From Helopsaltes ochotensis (taxonomy: Eukaryota; Chordata; Aves; Passeriformes; Locustellidae), in NCBI GenBank assembly GCA_013400155.1, contig VXBM01000337.1:1-64000 (forward strand): DNA of 64,000 bases. Direction: 5' to 3'. Of this stretch, positions 45,905-60,500 are shown in pieces. Every line of letters begins with the position of its first letter. Position 1 is the stretch's first letter. The position numbers and the translations under genes were made by a program. Below the pieces are notes generated by a model. It made no database searches. It saw only the letters and a list, made by a program, of their open reading frames with translations, and was not told the DNA's origin.

Positions 45905-48900
45905 CTGTGTCAGACAAAGATGCACAATCAAACTGTGCTCATTTACTCCTCATGCTTTTTCTATCTTTATCCATTATCTTCTTGAGGACCTTGCATCTTC
46001 CATATTGACCGCTAGCAATCCTGCTTGGGTACCAGGAACTCCAGAGCTGGGAGAGGACCCACCCCCAGCTACAGCTGAAATGCTCAGGTGACAGAAGTAC
46101 TCCTGTCTTTTCACACAGCTCCTGGGGAAGCAAAAGGCAACCACACTCCTGAGTAGCTGCCCTGGATAAAAATAAAGCACTTGACCCAGCCTACCAGTGG
46201 GGATTGCTTAGTAATGTATCTGTAATTACTTTTGGGGACTATGGGAAGTCACTGGTAAGAATGTTTCAGAAGCAGAGAAGAAGAGGAAATAAAGGGGCGT
46301 GAAACTTAACTGCCATCCAAAGACACAGTAATAGAAATAGGAGAACTGCTAAGTACAGGGAGATTTCAAGACGGGAAGGAGATCTGCCACAGGGCAAAGG
46401 GACACTGTGACCCCCTTATCACTTTGGCTTGGTGGCCCTACCACACTTTCCAAACACTGTTACGGGAGTGCTGTATTACTTCATAGATACCAGAAGGGAG
46501 TTTGTAAAGTCCTTTACCTCCACAAAATTAACTGTAAAATAACAAACTAAAGCCCCGCAGTTGCAATCATTAAATGTGACTGTTTATCACTTTATCAAAC
46601 TCATTTCAATTCCATTTGCATAAGTGAAAGCTTTTTTTACTGCAAAGCAGCAAAGGTTTAGTGCAGCACGGAACAAGGGCTGCATACAGAAAGAGCAAAC
46701 AGCTTTGGAACAGGAACAGCAGGGGGGCAATTAATGCTGGCAGGAGGGATGGCTGGAAAATGTGAAAATCATTGCATGGTAGTTTTAATGTTTTGATTTT
46801 AAAAGAATAGTATCAGAGAGCCTCAGCCACTTCCTGCATGATAAGAATGAGATGCCTCCACGGTGCAGTCAGAGAGAAGGAAGATATTACAGTAAAGGAC
46901 TTTTGGAAATAAATCTCCGTTTCCCTAGGCTAAATCATTCCCTCTGCCAAGGACTCGTTGTGACGCTGTGGCAGCCAAATGGAGAGCACTGAGGGTGATG
47001 AAGGGCTCTTGCATTTGAGCACAGAATGTCTCTGCTCAGTCTCCTGGCTGACAGCTGCTAGTGGAGAAGCAGGGGGGCCCACACCAAGCCACTGTGTCCT
47101 ATGTCCCACTACCTGCTCCTGTCAGCAGAGGCAGGACACACTGTGGGGTCACCAGGGTGGATTGCACATTCCTGATTTCCAGGTCCTGCGCTGAACTCCC
47201 CAACCAGGCTATAATTCCTAGGAGGTAATGGGATGGACAGAATCCAGCCCGAATTCCATGACCAACAGCCAGCCTGTTCCCCTCTGCAGTGCTCCAGCAC
47301 CCATGGACCTCCCTCTCCACTTCACCAGCATCCCCTCCCCTGGCTGAAACAGCACAAGAGCAGCAGAGCAGCTGCCCCTGTGCAGCTGCACTCCTCCATC
47401 CAGTGCAGTTTGTCCTGGGAACTGAAGGGTCAGTGCAGTGACCAAGTCAAACATGTCCCTGGATTCCACCCATGCCTCCTCAGCTGCCACACAGCTCGAG
47501 TCCTCCAGAGCAAATCACCCCAGACTCTGTCATTAGCCAATGGGATGAACAAGGAGAAGTCATTATGATCATGGGATTACACGCTGTAGGCAATACTTAC
47601 TAACAGAGAAAGGCTGTCCATTTTTACTGGAGATTAAAAAGAAGCACCTAATGCTTCAGACAGCAAACCCACATCCTTTAATAATGTCAGCGAAGATCTT
47701 AATTATTTCCCATTAAACCAAGGGATAACATGACATTTAGATCAATTTTGTTACTTCAGTAATCTTGGAATTTGCAGTCAGGCGAGGAATATTGTAACCC
47801 ACCTTGAGATATGTGTCCTTTCTCACTAGCTGCATCAGGGAAAAGTACACTACTGCCTACTACTTTGCCTCTGCAACACCACAGAAAAAGGAAAGGTGCT
47901 GAGGTCACACACAATTTGCCTGGTTAAAAAAAAAAGAGCCAAGCTCATTTCTCAGTTTTCATTAAGTCTAAAATGCAAAGTTAGAGATTTTGTGCTTGTC
48001 AGCACAAAACCCGTCATGGAAGGCTAGAATGTTTTTTCCCCTGGTGCAGGCTAATTCTGTGACCCTACTGCCACTTTTCTGGTGACCCTTCCCAAGCAAA
48101 AATTTCCATTCCTCCTAGGCATCCCTTTGCAGTGCGTTGGTCTCTCAGGTTCTTTTTCTCGAGTGCAGTTAGCGAGCAGACAAATCTATCCCCAAGAGGA
48201 ATTCTCAAGTAGAAACTGGAACATAAATGGGAAAATTGAATTATGCACCCTCTAGTTTCTACAGAGCCAGCAGCCAGCTGTTATTTAGCTACTGCGTAAG
48301 AGGTGACACATGGAGTCGGCTCAGGATCACGGCTTCCTTGCTTGTTCCTGAAGCAAGGAAGAAGGAAAAAGCCTCAGGGAAAAGGCAGTTAGGCAGATGG
48401 TACATGCAATACAGTAACATCTCATGGTAAATCCATGAAGGCAAAGCAAACAGAACCCTAACCCCATCTTTGCTCCATAGGTAGCAACAGTAGACTCAGC
48501 CCAAATCAAAATCCTACAGGAAGGCACCTGTCTGTCAAGCTTCTTTATGAAGGGGTAGATGTTCCAGGCACAAGGCAGTGAAGCCAGGGCTGTGCTTGGG
48601 CTGGGAAGGAGGAAGGACATGTATGAGGGAGGTGGGGGGAGGCTGCCCCTGTGCTGAGGATCTCCAGTGCACAACAGGCACTGCAGGTGTTCCAAAGGAG
48701 CAATTGCCACCACCCACAGAAGCCAGGAACTGCTCTGATTTTCACTGCTCCTCTCTTGCACAAGAGCTGTGCTGAAGTTTCAACAGCTTATTTAGCTGAC
48801 AGCTAGGTCCATCAGTCTTTTCCAATTTAAGTATAAAATATTCTGGAATATTCAAATATTCAAGAACAATAATGCTCAATCATCCCTGAGAATTGCCATC

Positions 48901-51900
48901 TTCCACTTCTTAATGGTAGCAGACTTGGACCCTTTACATAACAATCCTTTCCATATAATCTCATCTAGTTAAGCTCCACTCTATCAAAAATTCGTAAATA
49001 CATGTCTTTAATGAGGTACATCTTGATAACTTTTTCCCCCTCACAATCTTTGTTTTCTTCCTTTTTCAAAACTATGCATTTAAGAGCAGCTACTCCAAGT
49101 AGTGATATAGTAACTTTTTAATGGTAGGAGTAATCCTACTAGATGAGATGCTACAGACATCTTATGATCTGATCCCTTTAGAAGCTGACAAAAAAGCCAA
49201 AAAACTTCGCAACCAGAGCCACAATAGAAGTCTTTGGAAGAGAAAGCCAATCTTTTGGCTATAATAAAAAGCTGCAATCCTTCAGGAAAAAGGTAGATCA
49301 AATATGATAAAAAAGTAACTTCGAACTACACTGGATTCTGTTTCTTGACAAACCCTTCAATAAGTCTTTGGGGAAAAGATTACTGGACTTTTTCTTATGG
49401 TTAAAAGGAGCGAAAGGGAAATCATCATCACCACCTACTAGTAAAAATTATACAACACACTTGTTAAATAAAGTAGTAAACTTTCATGTTGCCTATATAG
49501 TAAAAATTTAGTAAGGCCAGCAACCATCATAATCAATACTACATCATTATCAGCAACTTTATGGGATGCTATTGCATGGCTTTAAATTCCTAAAGTAAAG
49601 ACCACACAATTACTTCTGGAACTGACTATTTCAGTAATCCAAATAGGTTAATATTTGGTCAAAGTTTCAGACTTTCTCTATTGCAGCACCTGTAAGGGAT
49701 ATTGTGTAAAATCACATGGACAATAATGACTTCTTGGCAAGTTTAATGAGCACATAAGGTCACCATCACCAACAAAATATGCAGTTGATACAGAGTACAT
49801 TTTGGTTTTGGTATTTACCAATTAACCACATTTCCACAGTTGGGCCAACCAGAAAATAGCAATGCTCTTATTTTGGATAACCCTCAAGCAGATTATATAG
49901 GTGCTCACTGCACCTAAATTACTTGGTATTGTCAGTCAGGTAATGTAAAATTAATGAGAAGGTTGAAAAATAAGCAATGCCCTCCTTGGGGTATAAAATG
50001 AGCCATTGCAAATAACTTGATCAGATTGCTCCTCGAATGCTGCATTGTACATTCTCCAACATAAAATAATTCATCTCATCCCAAATGAAAAGCCTGAAAT
50101 ATTGGAATCCAGGGGAAAATTACATATGTATGATGACAAGAAATCAGGATAGTCACAAGTGAGCTTCAGACATGCCTAAAAAAAGGCAGGAGGAAGAATC
50201 CCTCAGTTCATCCCATAAATCTGTTTTTCCCAGTTTCTTTTTCTCAGTTTCATGTTTTGTTTTCCTTGTTTTCCTCTTCCCTCACCTCCGTATCTTACAG
50301 CTCCTTGTAAATTCATGGTGCTGGCAAGGTGATTTCTAATCTAGATTTGACGGACTTCTCTGCCTCTAAAACTGCTATAAAACATTTCACTGACACACTG
50401 ATGATGCATGTGAGCTCAGAACTGGCTGCACTCTTTCTTAAACAGAGGCATCACTCTCATTTCTGTTTGTTACATACACCCAGTGAATAAGGAGTGACAT
50501 ATAATGTGCAATAATATTCAAGATAGTATTTTCAGTGTTTGTCTTCAGTAGGATGGAGAAGGGGCTTCTTGTACATCAAGATCTGCTTTTGGGTTCACTA
50601 AATCTGTCTCAACCAGAAACAGAGGGAGGCAGAGGCTTCACAGACTGTGGCAGGACCAGACTGCCTGCACGAACATTTTAGAAGGAGTCTGTAAACACTG
50701 CAGGAGCAGGTTATCTTAGGCCAGCTCTCAGTAAAAAGCCATTCTGGGACTAAAACAGAAGGGCCACGAGTGCAAACATGCCAAAGGCTTGCTTGTCTTG
50801 TACAAAGGAAAAGTCGTTTCCATCCCTTTAGGAGTTTCTTCCCCGTTTCAGTGAAAGCCACGCAGGCACAGTGCTGTGTGCCTCTGGCTATTTGTGCTTC
50901 CTTGCTGTTGATGATGTTAATTGAACTATCCATGTACCCCAGGAACAAGAAAAGGAAGGATGTGCTTCGATTAGCATCTAGACTTGGAAGTGAAATTTAA
51001 TTATAAAGCTATGATTTCATTAGTGAAATGCCTGCTAAAATCTAAACTCTCCTTAATCCCTGAAGGGTCACTAATGCTTAAGCTTCCCTGAGACTTCAGC
51101 AGCTTTGTAAAACCCTGCCCTCTTTAAGATGTGAATCACAACCTCCCTTGCTATCCTTGCAGAACACGCTCCCAGCTCCCAGCACGGCTGGATAGCCCTC
51201 CTCGCTTGGCTCAGCCTTACCCAGGGCAGCCTAACAGGCCACTGAAAGAAAGGGAGAAGTTCAAGTTATTTTGTAGGAGAAACAGAACAGCAAAAAAGAC
51301 CTCCAAGGGCAGGTATTTTGCTTAATTCACAAGCTGATCTATCAAATCAAGAACACCATTAAGCTTCTTTATCCTTCTTATAACACAAGAGCATCATAGC
51401 AGAAAAAGGAAAATCAGTGTGTAATGAAGCTCATGAGCACCAAGCTGACCCATCTCCAGTAAAAAATGAACACACAAGCCTTGCACGAAGGGCAACAGAC
51501 TCCAAGAGAGGCAACTGGTCATTCAAAAGGCTGAAAGGTTCTTTTCCTGATCTTTCATTTTCTCCCACAACCCTGACCTCCCACCTGTGTTCTCTATCCT
51601 CCTTTGCCACAGCCCACCCTAAGCCACCTGCCACCACCTGCCCTTGCACTCTCCTCCAAGACCTCCATGCTCCCAAACCTTGCCCACCACCACGTGCACC
51701 ACCTCCCTTTCTCCTGTCCTCAATGGGCCCTTGGAAAGGGGCAGTCACTCAGAGATGCTGCTAAAGGTGACAATCAGCTCAACCTTAAAGTCCCTACCAG
51801 GTAGGACAAGTGCCTGGGCATTTTTGTGCTAAAACAAGCTGACATCTCCCTAGAAAGGCCAAGAGTTGCTGCTCCCTCCAGAGTGGGAAGGGGAAGGAAA

Positions 51901-53281
51901 GTGAGGAGCCGTAAGCAGGATAAAGTGTCCTCAGAGGACAAAAGGAGTCTTCTAGGAACCACCCAGGAACTGCCTCTGCCTAGGAGTACCACCAGGGAGA
52001 AGGGAGCACAAGCTGCACTGTCAGCAGGGCAGGGTCCTGAGCCCTGCATAGATGACTGCAGATGTAATAACAGCATCTTTATTTCAGGGGTCACGCCTCC
52101 AATTAGTTACTCCAATTGCCATTCAACACTCACAGCTGACAGCACACCCCAGCTGGTGCCTGACCAGTGTCATGCAGCAGGCAACAAGCTGAATTTCCTA
52201 CCCATGGAAACCATCACCAGTTTCAATTTTGAATGTGAACCTTGATGGAAGGATTTTTTTATTGCCTTGGCATTAGGCTAATACAGGAGGAAAAACCACT
52301 TAAAATGGCTGGAAAAGGAAGGTGGTTTTGGATACAATCAGCAAAGCACTTCAGTAAACCCACAGCAAACTAAAAAGATGCATTTGTTTCTTCTGGAAAA
52401 GGAGTTTCTTCTAATTAACATCTTAAACAGCACAGGCCTATCCCTTTAATCACAACTTCTCACAATTAATACAGCTATGTCATCTTTGTAAATAAGCCAT
52501 TTCATTTATAATGCAAGAAGCACTTGTTACTCCCAGGCTTTTGTAATCCAACAAGTCTGACTACATAATTTATGAGCTCCTATGAAATGTCATATGCTGC
52601 TCTGTGATCCTCTGAACTTGCCATCACTTAAATGAAAAACAAAAGGCAGAAAGCAAATTTGCTGCTGGTTCTGCTGACAGAGCTCACTTCTGTGTTTTTG
52701 TTACAGAAAGTTGCCATGGCTATCCCTGGGATATGATTCAGGGTGAATAAAAGCCAATTTATCACACAATAAATCCCACAACCTCCTCCCAGCTCCTAAA
52801 CTTTTAAACTGGATATTTACTTTTCCAATAAAGCCATTGAAAATGATGAAACTGGTACTCTGAGGCCTAGACTGGGGTAAGCTCAAACCAAGTATTAGGC
52901 AGAAATAATTAAAGACCTGAAGACAAAGTTTGGTCAGCTTTCTCCAAATATAGGGCGAATATTTTCCGAATCTTCTTTTATTCAGCTAGTTCAGTTTAAT
53001 GACTAGTTCTATTCAAGCTTCAAACTCCACAAGGAATTTTAAAAAGTATAAAACTAGAGAGGTTTTTCCTATTCTGTGAAAAAGAAGCATGTGAGAATAA
53101 ATGACTTCTTTAATTTCCAATAATATTTCATGTTTTTAAGTTAATTTAAAATAAAAAATGTGCTTAAATAAGCTTATCTGTGTGCATATTTATTATTCTT
53201 AAGGTAATTTAAATTACTCTAAAATGATTCTTCTTGGAAATGGTAGTTCCACATTTTTATCAGAACCTTGAACATCTATGA

Positions 53282-53349
53282 ATTCTAATTTCTATCTATT
53301 TTATTTAATATAGTTTCTATTTAATTTACTTATTCTAATTTCTATCTAT
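53282..53349 (+). repeat. Short direct repeat (18 bp, two copies)
   Basis: attctaatttctatctat occurs at 53282-53299 and 53332-53349, 50 bases apart, inside a very AT-rich stretch. Confidence 0.85.
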
Positions 53350-56300
53350 AAAAATTCTAAACATGGTTTGACAAGGATGACTAATTTTTGAAACAATCCA
53401 GTTTTAAAAAATAATCAAACACCACCTTTTACCATAATAAAAACAAGAATGCAGTAAATGCACACTAAGCTCTCGATATGCTTCAGTAAATGGGCAAATA
53501 CCTAACACAACCTCCTATTCATTTTGCTGATAAGGCACTGTAATAAAGATGATATTTGCCAACGTGTGCTTGTAGACTGGTGACCCATAAGCATCATCAA
53601 AAGGAATTAAATATGTACAAATCCAGAATATAAAATATTAATATATCACTTATGCCAAGATTTTCTTTTTACTGATTTAAATGAATAAGCGAGATCATTA
53701 CTTGGATTTAAACCAACCAACCCCATTTCTGTTTTCATCCTCAGATGTAACATTTTATATATTAGCTGTCTAAGGATTTCATTAGAGTTGCAATACTGTC
53801 AGTGTGGGAATCCAGCCTTAGGTCACTAAACTGGATTAATATCAACATAGAAAGCTACTAATAAAAATGTGACAAATAAAATAAAACAATATTCCATTCC
53901 CATAACTTCAAGAATGTTATGGGCCTACTGTGTTGTTCAAAAAGCAGTATCTAAGTATTGTTGTTTATCTGTCCCGTATTTTTAGCACTCTGGAAAAAAA
54001 TTAATTACCATGAGTTAGTTTAAACAATCTTAGTCTAGACAGGCAACCCTTAGGAAATATAGCAAAAAACCCCCATAAGAAATGAATCATGAGCTAGTTA
54101 CTATAGTAATACTTCTTCTAGACCAATAGCATATAATATTATTCATCACAGCAAATCCAAAGTGATGAAATGTCACACTGTTCAGCAGAGATCCTTGTTT
54201 CTATAAGATGCAGGAATCAAATACTCAGGAGTATGAGTTGGGGGGTTGATATTTATGCTCTCATCAGCTACAAGCTTCCCTAGATAACACTATATTTTTA
54301 TTGTATACCACAGTATGGTAATCCAACAATTTTTTGCTTTTCAGCTGTGCTGTATAAATCGATTTTATACTTTCCCAAGACCAGGCAGAACTGGATATGG
54401 GGACAATCAGGATTAATGTGTGAATATTGTAATATTAAACTTTTAAATGAAGTGCACACTAGAGAAGACTGAGAGACAGGGGATTTAAAAAGCTGGTACA
54501 TAGTAAAACAGGAGAGCAGACAGACACTGTTTCCAGCTTTAGCAATGATTCCTTATCACAAATCCTCTGACGCTTCTGGGTACTCTGACAGCTGTCATGC
54601 CCTACAGTGATTTTTCCCTTTATGCACCTACCTATGAAACCATGGCCTTTCCTCTTAAATGGGGACCTCATCACAACTATCCATTTTTTATTCATCTTTT
54701 CCTCTGTATATGTTTTACTTGCAGGCACTTATTTATTGAGCCTTGCAAAGTTGGGATATTATTTAGCTACAGGTATAGAAGACGTAAAGGAAGACGAGGT
54801 GGCCTTGTGGGTTCACCAGGTATTTCCCACATGAGAACTGGCACTGCACCTTCCACATTTGCTTCAGATCACCCTGCAAAGCATTTCTACTTAAGTAAAG
54901 CTTTTAAAAAGCTAGCAGATAATATCCACTGGGAAAAAAAAGTCATACCCTTATTGATTTTGGTCCTAATCTTGACCCAAGGAGAACTGCTTTTCTTCTG
55001 TATTGAAAAGTTCCTGTATGCCTCTGTGCTCTGCTAGTACTGTTAGCATAAACCACAGGTTTTACTCTCCTTCTCCTCATGAGAATGCATTTTCTGAAGA
55101 AAAATGAAACATAATCATCTTGCTCTTTTCCAAGTATGTGATAACCCCCAAATTTATATAGAAAGGCAGCAGGAGTCTGGCTGGGCACTAATAGTGAAGT
55201 ATTGCCATCATATCCAAACACTTTTAACTTAAATTACTCATTTAAAGTGCTCTGTCCTGTGCGTTATTCTGTCCATACTGAGAAGACTGGAAAAATCAGT
55301 GGGATGTTAAGACGATGCAGACACATTTTTCTTCTCTTTCTTTTTGATTCATAATTGCGTTACACTTAATCCTTGTGTGCCCATTTTCCTCATAAAGTCT
55401 TCCAAGGAACTCCCAGCAGACAGAAAGTGATAGAAGGCTGCTCACAGCATTGGAACAAGCAACTCAGAGCAAATTCACAGAAGAGGCAGTGAGCAAGATG
55501 GAAACATTTATAATTAAAATGCTGTGCAACTACACAGCCACCATGTTTAACCCCCTAAAAAAGATCCAGAAATTACAAATTCACTGTCCATGTCAATGAC
55601 AAATTCCACTGGCATACTCAATCTTTGTGGCATCACCAAAAATCACTGGTGTACAAAGTCCCCCCTGGTCCGGTATTTCTCCTTTCAATGCAGTCTGTCT
55701 ACTCTCTAGTCCATTTTCTATCAATTCTCCAATTCTTCCATGACCCCAAATCTTCACAAATACGTTCCCTAGTGGCAGTTTACAAAAGTCAAGGTGGACA
55801 ATATCTGTTATATTTTCCATCCTTGGGACACCAGCTGTTTTCTCAGGAGATTAACAGATTATTCTGACACAACCTTTCTTTTAAAACAGCTATGTTTTAT
55901 TTTATATCATACCTCCTATATTTTAAACCTCACTACCTTAAAACAACTCTAAAATCTCAAATTTTTGAAGTGAGAGAACCAAGTCCCTGGTTGCCAGATC
56001 CTGTGGTTTTCTTTCTTTCTTTTTTTTTTCCTTTTAATCTGTGAATATTACAGATAGTGTCTTAGGGAAATACTGGAAGTTGCTCCATGTTCTGTGGCAG
56101 TGAACTTAGGCAGAAGAGGAGGAAGCTGAGGACGGAGGAGAAACCAAGGGAACTGGAGCAGGAACAGCAGGAGAGACTTGGCAAAGGTACAGAACTGGGA
56201 TGTAGGCACATACAAAAATATGTTAGCCTGGAAGGTGACTGACAGCTGTTTGGATGGTGATACCACTAGCAGGTCAGAGAGAAGATGGGAACACAAGAAA

Positions 56301-58024
56301 CAGCCTAACAGGGTTCCTAGGAGGCTAAAACATGGAACTGGAGAGGGACAAGAGGGAAGAGAGGGAGAGATCCTCAATCACAGGCAACAGAGATGGGCAG
56401 TGCCTCACTGGACAACTTTGGAGGCTGGTAAGACACTGTGAGAGCCTCCTCAAAGGTTATTCGCCTACCCTTTTGGATCAGAAAAACCTGATTTTTTTTC
56501 TGATGACATCTCTAAAAACTACAGACTCCATAATGTACTTGGCATTGACAACACTGAAGTCGAGATTGTCAGATCACGTCTAATACAATTTATATAACAT
56601 ATACACATCACTATTAGTCAGCTGAAAGATTGAGAGATAGGGTATTCTTGTGCACAGATAATAGGTATTGCTGAGCTACCTGATGCTCAAAACATTTTCA
56701 TAAAAGCCAATCTGAAAATCACATACGCTAGTTAAATTTAAAGATTATGGGCTTTTGTTCTTCAGAAGCCATTCACATCCCCCTTTCATGAAAATAGGTT
56801 CTCATTATTTTGAAGAAGCAGAGGAAGAATAAGCTGTTATTAAATTGTTATGGTACTGTAAGTTGATTAACTGGGAACTAGGAAAGGTCTAGAGCTAGTA
56901 AAGTGATAGTTCTTTGTTCTTATTCAAGGGACAGGAGTTTTAACCATATACACAAGCAATTTATTTGAAACTTATTTTTCTTAATAGATATTCATTTGAG
57001 GATTTCTGCAGCCTCTCTTTCCCCAGAGTGTTAGATGGGTTCTTTTCAGAGCAAGAGCTGCAGCAAACCTAGTTAAAATAAAGAGCAGGCAGCACACAGA
57101 TCCATACATATGCTTTGCAAGAAACAGGCAGCATATCCAGATTTATATGTGTGCCACTCCCCTAGGATATCATAATTGTGTTTGTTCTTTTAATAACTTT
57201 AGGCTCCAGTGATCAGAATAAAAATTCTATGCTGAAGCTAATGCTTCATCCTTAGTTCACCTCACTACCCTGAATTATATAGTAAGCAGACTTAAATAAA
57301 TGCAGGAGTCTGGCTCCTTCCTTACACCAGACTCCAGCCATAGACATAATAGGTTGCCTGATTTAATTCAGGGTCTCTCTCTTCAAATCTTATTTTGTTT
57401 TTACAAAATATTTGGCTCAGCCATTTCTTTCCGTGCACAGCTTTCCGAGCCCGCCTTCCAGCATTTGGTGAATTGCAGCCTCCCTGATAGGAGCAGCACA
57501 TCAAGCTTCCTGACTTGCAAGAGCAGTTGGGTCATTTAGACAACCTTGTTCTTCCTAATTATTATATCTACCCTTTACATTTACTACCTCTTTCCACAAA
57601 CGTACCCCAAATAACTGAGTTAGTTCAGCAGCTTATTAAGCAGCCATGGCCTTTCAGCAGCCACTGTGACTACAGCATGCCAGTCCTAATCTAATGATTA
57701 CATATGATTGTTTAATTCCTATAACCAGGCTGCAGATTACCTTGTAATGGAGACAGACTTACAGATTACCAGTATCCATGAGAGCACTGAGACAGAGATC
57801 ATAAGTAGCTGGGCTAATGGGGCAGTAGTGACCAGAATGCCAAACCCCAGTCAGTCAGAGCCTAGTCCAATGTGTCATATGACATAATGGCTAAAAGTGA
57901 GCTGAACATGCCTAAAAATACTTCCATTTCCAGTTTCTGACCACCTTGAAAGATTTTTTTTCTTACGTGATCTGACACTATCTTGAACCTTGTTTGAGAC
58001 CAGAGATAACTGCTTTAGGAAGTT

Positions 58025-58215
58025 ACGGAATCATAAAATGGTTTGGGTTGGAAGGAATTTTGAAAACACTCTAGTTCCAGCCCCCGACCTATGGGCAGGG
58101 ACACCCTTCCTCTAGAGCAGGTTGTTTAGAGACCCCTCCAACCAGGCCTTGAACACTTCCAGAGATGGGGCATCCACAGCTTCTCTGGGCAACCTGTGCC
58201 AGTGCCTCACCACTC
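58025..58215 (-). mobile_element. CR1 LINE 3' end, 5'-truncated
   Basis: The plus strand reads the well-known reverse complement of the CR1 3' end: ggaatcataaaatggtttgg, then ctagttccag, gggcagggacacccttcc, gccttgaacacttccagaga and gcatccacagcttctctggg. The insertion is therefore on the minus strand with its 3' end near 58025, and similarity fades near 58215. This is a typical short, dead avian CR1 copy. Confidence 0.92.
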
Positions 58216-58559
58216 AATTCTTCCAAAACTCTTGGAGGCCTTGCTGCATTAGGCAAGACTATTTGTTACATGAAATACATGAGTATTTGTTGCTCCCAAT
58301 TACTCAAAACCAGCTTCACAATAAAACTTCAAGCTTGGTTGTTGATAATGCTGGTGGAAAAAGAATATTGATATGGTCCCTGCACCAGTTCCCTGACCAC
58401 TGCATTACGTTGAGCCTTTTCTCTTCATCATTACCAGCCTTCCTGTCCTCCTGAGAGCAATAATGCCCCTTTGTTTCCATATCTCCTCTATCCTTATTTA
58501 ACTTTCTTCTCTGGCTCTGCTGGGTACCACCTTCCCAACACCTCTCTTAAAATATTTTC

Positions 58560-59000
58560 CTTTCTTCCTTCCCATGGATGGAAATCACCCAATGTGATTT
58601 GACATCCAGCATCCGGTGCCAAAACTGTCTTGAATCCCATGTCTCTGTTCTTCCCAGTAATGTCCCTGCCATCGTGTCAATCTCTGCCAGGACCCTGAGA
58701 GCACTGACTGGCCCCACCTGGAACCCCCACTCACACCCTGTGCCCGTGGCCAGGAGCTCCAGGTAGCTCAGCCTTGGGCTCCCAGACCTTGCCTGGGCTG
58801 TGCTGTAGCTGTGCCTGTCTCCAGTCTCATCTCCTGGGTGAACCTTGAACCAATGTGGGACCCATCAGCGCATTCTGCTGCTCAGACCAGGTTCATCCCC
58901 TGGCTGCTTCTGGGGCTGTTCCTGGACCCCATCACCAGCCCCCAGCTCTGCTGAGCCCCTGTGGGACTGTGCCCTGGTCAGTGAGGACACAGCCCCAGCT
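58560..59000. other. GC-richer unrecognised block next to the CR1 copy
   Basis: Clearly more GC-rich than the surrounding intron, with many CAGCC/CCTGG words and few CpG. Overlapping plus-strand ORFs (58578-58766, 58845-59175) lack recognisable domains. It may be an old repeat or retroviral LTR-like remnant, but I cannot name one. Confidence 0.35.
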
Positions 59001-59357
59001 CCTTTCACTGTTTTCTTTTCTTTTCCTTGTGAAATTCAAGCCCCTCAGCCTGTTCTTCCTCAACATACATCCCTATTCTCCATTTTTTCTGTGTCCTGAT
59101 TTTCTTCCACATTCTCCCCAGGACATCATTTTGGCTGCTTTGTTTTTTCTCAAGCTTGAATTTATCTTTTTATGATACCTTCCTATTCCCCTATTTTCCC
59201 CCTTTCAAGTCCAGTTATCTTTTAAACCCTACCTCAAAACTCCATTTAATTCATTTATTTAAGCTGCTTTCCCCTTTGAGGATTGTTCTCCATGAGGTCT
59301 TTGAGTTTAGGCAGTAAAATACACAGACAAGAAAGCACCTTACCACACTTGGTGGTA

Positions 59358-59413
59358 ATGCCTTAATCTGGGACTGAAAATCGGACATATGCCTTAACCT
59401 GGGACTGAAAATC
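59358..59413 (+). repeat. Short tandem duplication (25 bp, two copies)
   Basis: Bases 59358-59382 and 59389-59413 are identical except for one T/C difference, with a start-to-start offset of 31 bases. Confidence 0.9.
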
Positions 59414-60500
59414 TTAATCTTTTAACTATTTGCTCTTGGAAAAAGCCACCTTTCTTCACATGTCACTACTTTCCTGTGAATATGTTGCTATACCTATAAA
59501 AGGAGAGACTTTGATTGATCTGACCTGGCTTGTTGTTAAGAAATACTTGTTCCTGGGATGAAAAAAGTCTCTCTGCTCATGGTTTCTGATTCAAGCCACT
59601 CGGTAGCGCACATGCTGCTCACCAAAGTCATATCAATCATCACTCATCAGGCAGGAGTGACCTCCACAGATAGTTATAAGCTCCCTCGCTGAGATTATCA
59701 CACATGGCTTCACCTAAAGTTCTTTCCCACTCACAAAGCAGGCCTGTCCTCCAAGCATTTAGACCTTCTGCTCTTGAGCCTGATCAGCAACCTGCTGAAA
59801 CTAGGCATGGATATGGGAATAACTGTATTGTTTTTATTTTCCACTGTCTTAATGGAAAAATTATGATATATATGTCCCTGTGCATTTTAAAATAGCGTAT
59901 TTTCTATGTCATAGATACAACTATACACACAGTACACCACATACACAAGTCTAACTGGAAACTGAGTGAAGGCTGAGGTAAAATAACTGTATCCCATGGA
60001 AAAATTGAGGAAACTGCTACTTCTCAAAGTCTCTGAATGCAATGCTGGCTGAAACATCTCAGCTTTCTCTCAGGAGGCAAGGGATGCTCTCTCAGCGCTA
60101 TCAGCTTTTCTACATGGTATGGAAAAAATACAAGAACAGATATTCCAAATTGGGATGAGTTCAGCATTTTTTTTACAGTTCATTTAATCAGTAATCAGGT
60201 AAATTTAATCTGGTGCCAGAAACCCACATGGTTACACTTACTTTTGAAACCCAGCATACCCAAATGAGGAAGGAAATTGCTTTAGTGTGATTTATAACAG
60301 CAACGAAGAGTTATATTCTTTTTGGTAATGACATTGCGTGATACATTTTCTCTTTGGGGAGAAAGGTTCTGAAGTGTTTTAAGCTGTCTCATCTACCATT
60401 ACAGACTCCAGCGAAACTGTGAAATCCTCATGAGAATCACAACTGTATAAAAAATCCAGTTATAACCCACAAGCTTCTCTGCACTTTGGCTGTGTTTTTT

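Noticed and set aside
45486..45917. ATG at 45917 as the SUSD4 start
   Set aside because: It lies in intron sequence before the acceptor, and the CCP1 exon starts with a split codon and has no signal peptide of its own.
48327..48761. 144-codon minus-strand ORF as an upstream exon of SUSD4
   Set aside because: It shows no similarity to the SUSD4 leader, has no proper donor in phase with the CCP1 exon that I can identify, and overlaps ORFs in other frames.
51826..52245. 139-codon plus-strand ORF as a gene
   Set aside because: Basic, low-complexity start and no known domain, with competing ORFs on both strands and no promoter or splice evidence.
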